DNA of 7,849 nucleotides from CAZWUZ01 sp964637655 [NCBI: uncultured bacterium] (GTDB lineage: Bacteria > DAOPZR01): contig CAZWUZ010000053.1 in assembly GCA_964637655.1 (NCBI GenBank), positions 1 through 7,849 on the forward strand, written 5' to 3'. The stretch's first letter is position 1. The number at the start of each line of letters is the position of its first letter. This document shows, one piece after another, positions 1 through 5,587 of the stretch. Under the pieces are notes generated by a model. That model had not been told where the DNA came from, did not search any database, and saw only the letters and a list, made by a program, of their open reading frames with translations. A program made the position numbers and the translations under genes.

Positions 1-1146
1 TGCTTCCTGCTGTTGGGGTGTGTCGTGCTGGCGGCCGGGTGCGGCAACAGCGGCACCGAAGCGGTGCGCATCGGGGTCATCGCGGAACTGACGGGCGACA
101 TCCCGGCGACGGGCGCCTCCTGCCGCAACGCGGCGGAGATGGCGGTGGCGGAGGCGAACGCGGCGGGGGGGATCACCCTCGGCGGCCGGCGTTTCCCGGT
201 GGAAATCTGCGTCGAAGACAACGCCAACAAGGCGGAACAGTCGGCGGCGGCCGCGCAGAAACTCGTCACGCAGGAGAACGTTATCGCGGTCATCGGGCCG
301 AACGCCTCGCGCGGCGCCATCCCGGCGGCGGAAATCTGCGAGTCGATGCAGGTGCCGTTCATGACCCCGTGGTCGACCAACCCGAAGACCACGCTTGACG
401 CGCGCACCAGCCAGCCGAAGCGTTTCGCTTTTCGCGCCTGCTTCATCGATCCCTTCCAGGGACGCGTGCTGGCGAAATTCGTGCGCGAACAGCTGCGCTT
501 TACCCGCGCGGCGGTGCTCTACGATGTCGCCTCCGACTACAACAAGGGGATTGCCGAGTTTTTCCGCCAGACCTTCACCGCCGCGGGGGGGACGCTTGTC
601 GCGTTCGAGAGCTACACCACCGGCGACAAGGATTTCTCGGCGCAACTCACCAAGATCAAGGCGGCCAGCCCCGAGGTGCTCTTTCTCCCCAACTATTACA
701 ATGAGGTGCCGTTGCAGGTGCAGCAGGCGCAGCGGCTCGGGCTGAACGTGCCGGTCATCGGGGGGGATGCGTGGGGCAACCCCGAACTGGTGACGCTGGC
801 GGGACGTGCGGTGGAGAACTGCTACTTCAGCACGCACTATTCGGCGGAGGCGTCGACCCCGGCAGCGCAGAAGTTCATCACTGCCTACACCGCGAAATTC
901 GGTGTGGTGCCCGATGACGTGGCGGCACTCACCTACGACGCTTTCGGGCTGGTGCTGCAGGCGGTGGCGGCGGCCGGGCGGCTCGACCGCATGGCGGTGC
1001 GTGACGCGCTGGCGAGTATCACCAGTTTCGACGGGGTTACCGGCACCATGCAGTTCCAGCCGGGGTCGGGCGACCCGGTAAAAAGCGCGGTCATTCTGCA
1101 GGTGCGGGACGGCAAGTTCGCCTGGTTCGCCAACGCGCAGCCGTGA
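1..1146 (+). CDS. livK: Branched-chain/hydrophobic amino acid ABC transporter, solute-binding lipoprotein (LivK-like), 5' partial
   Basis: This is the extracytoplasmic binding protein that captures the substrate and delivers it to the LivHM permease. The reading frame is open from base 1, so the true start lies upstream; a TTG at 13 would cut the signal peptide and is unlikely to be the start. Visible codons 1-14 form the end of a lipoprotein signal peptide: a hydrophobic stretch ending in LAAGC, with the lipidated Cys most likely at codon 40-42. An alternative LLLGC lies at codons 7-21. The mature part is a type I periplasmic-binding fold (Peripla_BP_6/LivK family). It opens with IGVIAELTGDIPATG, then EANAAGGI and a VIAVIGPNASRGAIPAAEI segment, and has the later YDVASDYNKG region typical of this family. 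About 381 codons are visible, normal for the family. The family and role are clear from sequence and operon order. The exact ligand (Leu/Ile/Val, or another amino acid, amide or aromatic acid) cannot be told from sequence alone. Confidence 0.93.
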   Translation, partial: CFLLLGCVVLAAGCGNSGTEAVRIGVIAELTGDIPATGASCRNAAEMAVAEANAAGGITLGGRRFPVEICVEDNANKAEQSAAAAQKLVTQENVIAVIGPNASRGAIPAAEICESMQVPFMTPWSTNPKTTLDARTSQPKRFAFRACFIDPFQGRVLAKFVREQLRFTRAAVLYDVASDYNKGIAEFFRQTFTAAGGTLVAFESYTTGDKDFSAQLTKIKAASPEVLFLPNYYNEVPLQVQQAQRLGLNVPVIGGDAWGNPELVTLAGRAVENCYFSTHYSAEASTPAAQKFITAYTAKFGVVPDDVAALTYDAFGLVLQAVAAAGRLDRMAVRDALASITSFDGVTGTMQFQPGSGDPVKSAVILQVRDGKFAWFANAQP

Positions 1147-1159
1147 CCAGCGCGGCGCG

Positions 1160-2035
1160 ATGACGTATTTTCTCCAGCAGGCGCTGAACGCGCTGCAACT
1201 CGGAAGCATCTACGCGCTCATTGCGCTCGGCTACACCATGGTCTACGGCATCCTCACCATGATCAACTTCGCCCATGGCGATGTCTTCATGGCGGGCGCC
1301 TTCGCCTGCCTCATTGCCGCGGCGACCCTCGGGCTGCCGTTCGTGCCGTCGCTGCTGCTGGCGATGCTCGCCACTGCCGCGCTTGGCGCGCTCATCGAGC
1401 GCCTTGCCTACCGCCCGCTGCGCCAGGCACCCCGCGTCTCGGCCATCATCACCGCGCTCGGGGTGGGGATCTTTCTCGAGCATCTCGTGCTGGCCGCCTA
1501 CCCGTACCCGCAGAGCATTCCGCGCCTGCTCCCCGACACGGTCTGGACGCTGGGGGGGCTCACGCTGTCAGCAGTGCAGGTGCTGATCATCGCCGGGACG
1601 CTTATCCTGCTGCTGGCGCTCGACCGGTTCGTTATGCACACCGACACGGGAATCGCCATGCGTGCCATCGCCTGGGACCGCGGCACGGTGCCGCTGATGG
1701 GGGTGTCCGTCGACCGGATCATCGCGCTCACGTTCGCGCTCGGGGCCGGGCTGGGGGGGGCCGCCGGCGTGATGTACGGCATGGCTTACCCGGTCATCGA
1801 TCCGTACATGGGCGTGCTCATCGGCTGGAAGGCGTTTATCGCCGCGGTGGTCGGGGGCATCGGCGTGCTGCGCGGCGCCATGCTCGGCGGCTTTATTCTC
1901 GGGGCGCTGGAAATCTTCGTCGCCGCTTTCCTCCCGTCGACCTGGCGCGATGTCATCGCCTTTGTCCTGCTCATCATCCTGCTGCTGGTGCGCCCGCACG
2001 GCCTGCTCGGCTCGCCGCGCGTGCAGAAGGTCTGA
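1160..2035 (+). CDS. livH: Branched-chain amino acid ABC transporter permease LivH
   Basis: This 291-residue, highly hydrophobic inner-membrane protein is one of the two transmembrane subunits of a LivHMGF importer. It begins with ATG 13 nt after the livK stop. No Shine-Dalgarno is visible in the gap (ccagcgcggcgcg), so translation is probably coupled to livK. Family hallmarks are the N-terminal YALIALGYTMVYGILTMINF segment followed by AHGD (NFAHGD at residues 36-41). A cytoplasmic coupling loop lies at about residues 162-185 (around MRAIAWDRG and LMGVSVDRI) and would contact the ATPase. The C-terminus has a Gly-rich GGIGVLRGAMLGGF stretch followed by a last helix and VRPHGLLG. All are standard for LivH, and the length is normal. 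The gene contains two long poly-G runs (1552-1558 and 1753-1760), both in frame as Gly codons. Confidence 0.95.
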   Translation: MTYFLQQALNALQLGSIYALIALGYTMVYGILTMINFAHGDVFMAGAFACLIAAATLGLPFVPSLLLAMLATAALGALIERLAYRPLRQAPRVSAIITALGVGIFLEHLVLAAYPYPQSIPRLLPDTVWTLGGLTLSAVQVLIIAGTLILLLALDRFVMHTDTGIAMRAIAWDRGTVPLMGVSVDRIIALTFALGAGLGGAAGVMYGMAYPVIDPYMGVLIGWKAFIAAVVGGIGVLRGAMLGGFILGALEIFVAAFLPSTWRDVIAFVLLIILLLVRPHGLLGSPRVQKV

Positions 2036-2485
2036 CATGTCGCAGCGCGGGCGCGGTCTGCTGCTCTTCGGTGCGGGCCTGCTGCTCGCCTGGGGGGTGC
2101 AGTACACCGTCGCGGTCGACCTCTACGTGCAGCTCATCCTCATGTATATCGGCATCAATATCATCCTCACCGCGTCGCTCAACCTGATCAACGGCTACCT
2201 GGGGGAATTCTCCGTCGGGCATGCCGGGTTCATGGCCATCGGTGCCTACACCGCGTCGCTGGTGACCGTCACGCTTATCCCGACGGGCGACCCGCTCTGG
2301 CGCTTCCCGCTGGCGGTCATGCTGGGCGGACTGGCGGCGGCGGTGGCGGGGATGCTTGTCGCCATCCCGTCGTTCCGCACGCGCGGCGACTACCTCGCCA
2401 TCGTCACCCTCGCCTTTCTGATGATCGTCAAGTCGGTGGTGGATAACCTCGAAGTGCTGGGCGGGCCGCGCGGCTTCCTCGGCAT

Positions 2486-2500
2486 GGAGAAGCGGACCTG
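2486..2500 (+). other. Frameshift site in livM (one base apparently missing)
   Basis: Up to codon 2484-2486 (Met of GGPRGFLGM) the LivM frame is n=0 mod 3; by 2498 the family-like frame is n=2 mod 3. A 1-nt deletion in the gcggacctggagg segment, such as a lost C from acc-ctg, reconciles both sides as ...EKRT-LEAWVIPI.... No X-XXY-YYZ slippery heptamer is present, so programmed -1 frameshifting is not supported. Confidence 0.75.
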
Positions 2501-3009
2501 GAGGCCTGGGTCATCCCGATTCAGACGACGCTGCCGTGGGTGGTGTTCTGGACGGGGCTGACGCTGTGGCTGATCCGCAACTTCGTCTACTCGAAGTACG
2601 GGCGCGGGGTACTCGCCGTGCGCGAGGACGAGATTGCCGCCGAGCAGATGGGGGTGGATACGCGGCGGGTCAAGGTGTTCGCCTTCGCCCTGTCGTCGTT
2701 CTTTGCCGGGGTGGCCGGCGGGCTCTTCGCCCACCTGCTGCAGTTCATCAATCCCGCCTCGTTCAACATCATCAAGTCGACCGACATCCTCATCATGGTC
2801 TATCTCGGCGGGGTGGGCTCGCTCACCGGCTCGGTGCTCGGCGCCACCGCCTATACCCTGCTGCTCGAGGTGCTGCGCCCGCTTGGCGTCTGGCGCATGG
2901 TGCTGCTGCCGCTGCTGCTCGTGCTGCTCATGCTCTTCCGCCCGCGCGGTATCTGCGGGTGGCGCGAATGGCGGCCGCTGCTTCCCCGGCGCGACCAGGC
3001 CGGGGCGAC

Positions 3010-3016
3010 GGAGGAA
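3010..3016 (+). promoter_or_regulatory. Shine-Dalgarno of livG
   Basis: GGAGGAA lies 5 nt before the GTG at 3022 and inside the end of livM. It is the only strong ribosome-binding site inside the liv operon. It fixes the livG start at the GTG overlapping the livM stop (GTGA), rather than at any of the upstream codons of the same open frame. Confidence 0.8.
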
Positions 3017-3021
3017 CACCC

Positions 3022-3792
3022 GTGACGCTGCTGCACGTTGCGCACCTCACGCACCGCTTCGGCGGCCTGACCGCCATCAGCGATTTCAGCCTGACGGTCG
3101 AACCGGGGGAACTGGTCGGCATCATCGGGCCCAACGGGGCGGGGAAGACGACCCTGTTCAACCTCATTACCGGGCGCTACCGCGCGACGGAGGGCCGCAT
3201 CGTGCTCGACGGACGCGACCTGTCCGGCCTGCGCCCGGAACAGGTGGCGGTGCTCGGCATCGCGCAGACCTTCCAGAACATCCGCCTGTTTCGCGACCTG
3301 TCGGTGCTCGAAAATATCCGCATTGCCTTCTACGCGCGCACGCAGAGCGGGCCGCTGGCGGCGCTGCTGCACACCCCCGCGTTTCACTGCGAAGAGGACC
3401 GGCTGCGGCGCGCGGCGCTCGACCTGCTCGCCTGCTTCGGACTCGAGGCGCACGCGCGCACGGCGGCGGGCGCACTCCCCTACGGGCTGCAGCGGCGGCT
3501 GGAAATCGTGCGCGCACTGGCCGTCAGCCCGAAACTGCTGCTGCTCGACGAGCCGGCGGCGGGCATGAACCCGACGGAGATCGATGCGCTGCTGCAGTTC
3601 ATTCTGCGCATCCAGGTGGAGTACGACCTGACGGTCATCCTCATCGAGCACCAGATGCGGCTGGTGATGAACCTGTGCGAACGCATCGTCGTGCTCAACT
3701 TCGGCGCGACCATCGCCGCGGGGACGCCGGACGAGGTGCGTGCCAACCCGGCAGTGCTCGAGGCGTACCTCGGGGAACAGGTGCCGGTCTGA
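3022..3792 (+). CDS. livG: Branched-chain amino acid ABC transporter ATP-binding protein LivG
   Basis: This 256-residue ATPase is one of the two nucleotide-binding subunits that power the Liv importer at the cytoplasmic face of the membrane. It starts at GTG 3022, overlapping the livM stop by 4 nt and preceded by GGAGGAA. Motifs in order are Walker A GPNGAGKTT (residues 36-44), Q-loop Gln85 in AQTFQNIRLF, a LivG-type signature LPYGLQRRLE starting at residue 152, Walker B LLLLDEP with Asp176/Glu177, AAGMNP, and switch His210 in IEHQM. The C-terminus (TPDEVRANPAVLEAYLGE) is typical of LivG. The signature departs from LSGGQ, but the LPYG-x-QRR form is usual for LivG and does not suggest loss of activity. 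The family's insertion between Q-loop and signature (about residues 105-135) is present. Confidence 0.95.
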   Translation: MTLLHVAHLTHRFGGLTAISDFSLTVEPGELVGIIGPNGAGKTTLFNLITGRYRATEGRIVLDGRDLSGLRPEQVAVLGIAQTFQNIRLFRDLSVLENIRIAFYARTQSGPLAALLHTPAFHCEEDRLRRAALDLLACFGLEAHARTAAGALPYGLQRRLEIVRALAVSPKLLLLDEPAAGMNPTEIDALLQFILRIQVEYDLTVILIEHQMRLVMNLCERIVVLNFGATIAAGTPDEVRANPAVLEAYLGEQVPV

Positions 3793-4496
3793 TGGAACTT
3801 GTGCTGCGCGGCGTGAGTGTGCGCTACGGGCCGGTGCAGGCGCTGCGTGACCTGTCACTGACCGTTGGTCCCGGGGAGTGGGTGACACTGCTCGGCGCCA
3901 ACGGCGCGGGGAAGTCGACCGCGGTGCGCGCCATTTCCGGGCAGGTGCCGTACACCGGGGAGATCGTCTGGGACGGCGAAAACCTCGCCGGGCTTACTCC
4001 CGAGGCGCGCGTGGCGCGCGGGCTGGTGCAGGTACCCGAGGGACGCGGCATCTTCGGCAACCTGACGGTCGGGGAAAACCTCACGCTGGCGGCCTGGCAA
4101 CAGCGCGACCGGGTGCAGCGGCGGCGCGACCGCGACCGGGTCTACGCGCTCTTTCCGCGCCTCGCGGAACGCGAGACGCAGCGGGCGGAGACGCTCTCGG
4201 GGGGCGAGCAGCAGATGCTCGCGCTGGGTCGCGCCCTGATGAGCCGCGCCCGCCTGCTGCTGCTCGACGAACCGTCGATGGGCCTCGCCCCGCTGCTGGT
4301 GCGCGAGATCTTCACCCTGCTGGCGGAACTCAACCGCGCGGGGACGGGCATGCTGCTGGTCGAGCAGAACGCGAATCTCGCGCTGCACCATGCCACGCGC
4401 GGCTACGTGCTGGAAACGGGTGCGTGCATCCTCACGGGGACGCGGGCGGAACTGAGCGGCCATCCGCGCGTGCGCGCGGCCTACCTCGGCGGATAA
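3792..4496 (+). CDS. livF: Branched-chain amino acid ABC transporter ATP-binding protein LivF
   Basis: This 234-residue second ATPase of the importer pairs with LivG. Its ATG at 3792 shares a base with the livG stop (TGATG). There is no good Shine-Dalgarno nearby (ggggaa at 3772-3777 is too far), so termination-reinitiation coupling is likely. Motifs are Walker A GANGAGKST (35-43), the LivF-specific VPEGRGIFGNLTV segment after the Q-loop, the canonical signature LSGGEQ (135-140), and Walker B LLLLDEPSMGLAP with Asp159/Glu160. The switch position is VEQNA, with Gln where most ABC proteins have His, as is normal for LivF. The C-terminal AYLGG is also a family hallmark. The last 16 bp overlap the end of the opposite-strand methyltransferase gene, and no terminator hairpin with a T-tract is visible after the stop. 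Confidence 0.95.
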   Translation: MELVLRGVSVRYGPVQALRDLSLTVGPGEWVTLLGANGAGKSTAVRAISGQVPYTGEIVWDGENLAGLTPEARVARGLVQVPEGRGIFGNLTVGENLTLAAWQQRDRVQRRRDRDRVYALFPRLAERETQRAETLSGGEQQMLALGRALMSRARLLLLDEPSMGLAPLLVREIFTLLAELNRAGTGMLLVEQNANLALHHATRGYVLETGACILTGTRAELSGHPRVRAAYLGG

Positions 4497-5512
4497 GCGC
4501 GTTCGAGCAGGGCGCGCGCGGTGCGGTAGTCGAGGCGGCGGCGGCGTTTGCCTTCCTTCGTATTTCCTTTGAACGGCGATAACAGCAGGTCATGCGTGGC
4601 GGTGCGGTGACGCGCGAGGAGCGCGTTGACGCGCGCGGCCAGTGCGGGGATGTCACGCGCCGGCACGGTGGGCAGCGCGATGAGCGTGATGAGGCGCGAA
4701 CTGTGGCGGATGCGCGCGCGGTCATAGCGCAGTTCGGCGGCGGGGAGGAAGGCGAGGGGGCGCGCGGGGTCGGTGCTGTCGACCGCGCGCAGTGCCAGTG
4801 CGCCGTCGGGATCATTGAAGCGCAGCGGGAGCGATCCGTCCGGCACCAGCCGGTGCCGCAGCAGCGCCCCGAGCGTCCCTGCCGGGGTCTCGTCCTTGAA
4901 CAGGCGCACGCGCGCCGGCGGCTTGCGCACCCCGTCGAAGCAGGCACCGCAGGCGGGGCAGGAAGTGGCGGAGAAGGGGTGCCGTTCGAGCACGACGAGC
5001 AGTGCCAGTTCGGCGAGGTCGTAGCCGCTGTGCAAAAAGGTTTCCGGCACGATGGCCACCACGTGACGGGCCGCGGCGCGGCAGCGGTCGAGCGCGATGC
5101 GGTAGAGGTCGTCATGCTGCGGACTGGCGGCGAAGTGGTGCGCCACGCGGTGCAGCACGCGCTTGCGTCTCGCGCTGTACTTGGCGAGGTAGGGCGGGTT
5201 GGTGAGGATGAGCGTTCCGGGTTGCGGCGGGATGGCGCGCAGCGAATCGCGACGCGGCCAGCGCCCGCGCGGCTCGATATCACAACCGGCCAGGGTCCAG
5301 GTGCCGTGCGCCGCGACCGCGTCGAGCAGATGCCCGTCGCCGGCGAACGGATCGAGGATGTGTTTGACCCGGGCAGCACGGATGAAGGTGAGCACCTGCG
5401 GTGTCAGCCACGTGGGGCCTTCGGTGTAGAAGGCGCCGCGGGCGACACGCCCGGCGTCAATGGTGGCAAAGCGGCGGCGTTCGCGTGAGATGAGCATTCT
5501 TCCCGTGGCCAT
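4481..5512 (-). CDS. NPPY-class adenine-specific (N6) methyltransferase-like protein, orphan
   Basis: This predicted SAM-dependent methyltransferase has 343 residues from the ATG at 5512. Motif order resembles gamma-class N6-adenine DNA methyltransferases such as TaqI. A motif X-like ARGAFYTEGPTWLTPQVL occupies about residues 24-41, followed by SAM-binding ILDPFAGDGHLL (52-63) and motif II GCDIEP (76-81). The catalytic NPPY is at 105-108, and a VVAIVPETFLHSG strand-loop lies at about 151-163. A CPACGAC cluster (Cys185, 188, 191) could bind metal but has no obvious fourth ligand. The C-terminus is very basic (KGNTKEGKRRRR, 315-326), fitting nucleic-acid binding. No restriction nuclease or specificity subunit lies next to it, so an orphan or regulatory methyltransferase is inferred; an RNA substrate cannot be excluded. 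The same frame is open to a GTG at 5575 (21 more residues), but that extension covers the promoter elements and lacks family features. A TATACT box 6 nt upstream of ATG 5512 supports that start on a leaderless mRNA. Confidence 0.8.
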   Translation of the reverse strand: MATGRMLISRERRRFATIDAGRVARGAFYTEGPTWLTPQVLTFIRAARVKHILDPFAGDGHLLDAVAAHGTWTLAGCDIEPRGRWPRRDSLRAIPPQPGTLILTNPPYLAKYSARRKRVLHRVAHHFAASPQHDDLYRIALDRCRAAARHVVAIVPETFLHSGYDLAELALLVVLERHPFSATSCPACGACFDGVRKPPARVRLFKDETPAGTLGALLRHRLVPDGSLPLRFNDPDGALALRAVDSTDPARPLAFLPAAELRYDRARIRHSSRLITLIALPTVPARDIPALAARVNALLARHRTATHDLLLSPFKGNTKEGKRRRRLDYRTARALLERAYPPR

Positions 5513-5518
5513 AGGCGG

Positions 5519-5548
5519 AGTATAGCACATTGACAGCAGCGACGGAAA
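5519..5548 (-). promoter_or_regulatory. Leftward promoter of the adenine methyltransferase gene (leaderless type)
   Basis: On the minus strand TATACT (5524 to 5519) is a 5/6 match to the -10 consensus. It leaves 6 nt to the ATG at 5512, which would place the transcription start at about the A of the ATG. The -35 region at 17-18 bp spacing (TTCCGT or TTTCCG, about 5548-5542) is weak. No Shine-Dalgarno exists before the ATG, consistent with a leaderless message. This is inference from pattern only. Confidence 0.5.
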
Positions 5549-5558
5549 GACGCTATAC
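5520..5558. repeat. Perfect 7-bp inverted repeat carrying both -10 elements
   Basis: GTATAGC at 5520-5526 and GCTATAC at 5552-5558 are exact reverse complements separated by 25 bp. Each arm contains the TATAC core of one divergent -10 element, so the two promoters are symmetric about roughly 5539. The repeat may simply reflect two similar -10 boxes. Confidence 0.7.
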
Positions 5559-5559
5559 G
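5530..5559 (+). promoter_or_regulatory. Sigma70-type promoter of the QueC-like/methyltransferase/glycosyltransferase operon
   Basis: A perfect -35 box TTGACA (5530-5535) is followed, 18 bp on, by TATACG (5554-5559), which keeps the TATA core. Predicted transcription start is about 5566, giving a 5' leader of about 22 nt before ATG 5588. The promoter overlaps the leftward promoter back to back. Confidence 0.6.
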
Positions 5560-5572
5560 TGGTGACAACACG
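5558..5572. promoter_or_regulatory. Possible operator: imperfect palindrome at the rightward transcription start
   Basis: CGTGGTG-a-CAACACG has arms matching at 6 of 7 positions and is centred at 5565, on the predicted start site of the rightward promoter. A dyad there could bind a repressor. It is short and seen only once, so it is a weak candidate. Confidence 0.25.
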
Positions 5573-5577
5573 CACGC

Positions 5578-5584
5578 GGAGGAG
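5578..5584 (+). promoter_or_regulatory. Shine-Dalgarno of the QueC-like gene
   Basis: GGAGGAG lies 3 nt before ATG 5588 (5 nt measured from the GGAGG core). It is one of only two strong ribosome sites in the window and fixes this start for the first gene of the rightward operon. Confidence 0.8.
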
Positions 5585-5587
5585 AGC

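Larger units (their letters stand above)
2037..3025 (+). pseudogene. livM: Branched-chain amino acid ABC transporter permease LivM, interrupted by an apparent frameshift
   Basis: This is the second permease subunit, split across two frames. The first part starts at ATG 2037, one base after the livH stop, with a weak AGAAGG ribosome site at 2025-2030. It encodes an N-terminal helix, the conserved NLINGYLGEFSVGHAGFMAIG segment and the GGPRGFLGM motif. It then runs into non-family Arg-rich sequence and stops at 2559-2561. The family sequence resumes one frame over: from about 2498 it reads LEAWVIPIQTTLPWVVFW, then the YSKYGRGVLAVREDEIAAEQ coupling loop and the GGVGSLTGSVLG C-terminal region, with the stop at 3023-3025. 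Restoring one base at about 2486-2500 gives an uninterrupted protein of about 329 residues, normal for LivM. Both halves are well conserved and the downstream genes are intact. A sequencing/assembly deletion is therefore at least as likely as true inactivation. If the shift is real, the transporter would lack a permease. A separate GTG start near 2540 could in principle begin the second part, but a free C-terminal half is unlikely to function. Confidence 0.85.

Noticed and set aside
2480-2505. Programmed ribosomal frameshift in livM
   Set aside because: There is no slippery heptamer or obvious downstream structure, and LivM is not known for recoding. A missing base explains the data more simply.
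2536-3021. Possible N-terminal extension of LivG within the same open frame
   Set aside because: The extension overlaps conserved LivM sequence in another frame, while GGAGGAA plus GTG at 3022 gives a normal-length LivG.
3475-3492. Degenerate ABC signature LPYGLQ in LivG as evidence of an inactive ATPase
   Set aside because: LPYG-x-QRRLE is the normal LivG form, and Walker A, Walker B, Q-loop and His switch are intact.
2634-3791. Possible N-terminal extension of LivF in the same open frame
   Set aside because: It is an Arg-rich out-of-frame reading of livM and livG. ATG 3792 gives the standard LivF start.
4350-4380. Gln instead of the switch His in LivF (VEQNA)
   Set aside because: This substitution is characteristic of the LivF family, not a defect in this copy.
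4592-5488. Long open frame on the + strand (298 codons) opposite the adenine methyltransferase
   Set aside because: It has low-complexity Arg/Gly/Ala-rich composition with no motifs, and the minus strand carries clear DPFAGDG and NPPY motifs. It is an antisense shadow of a GC-rich gene.
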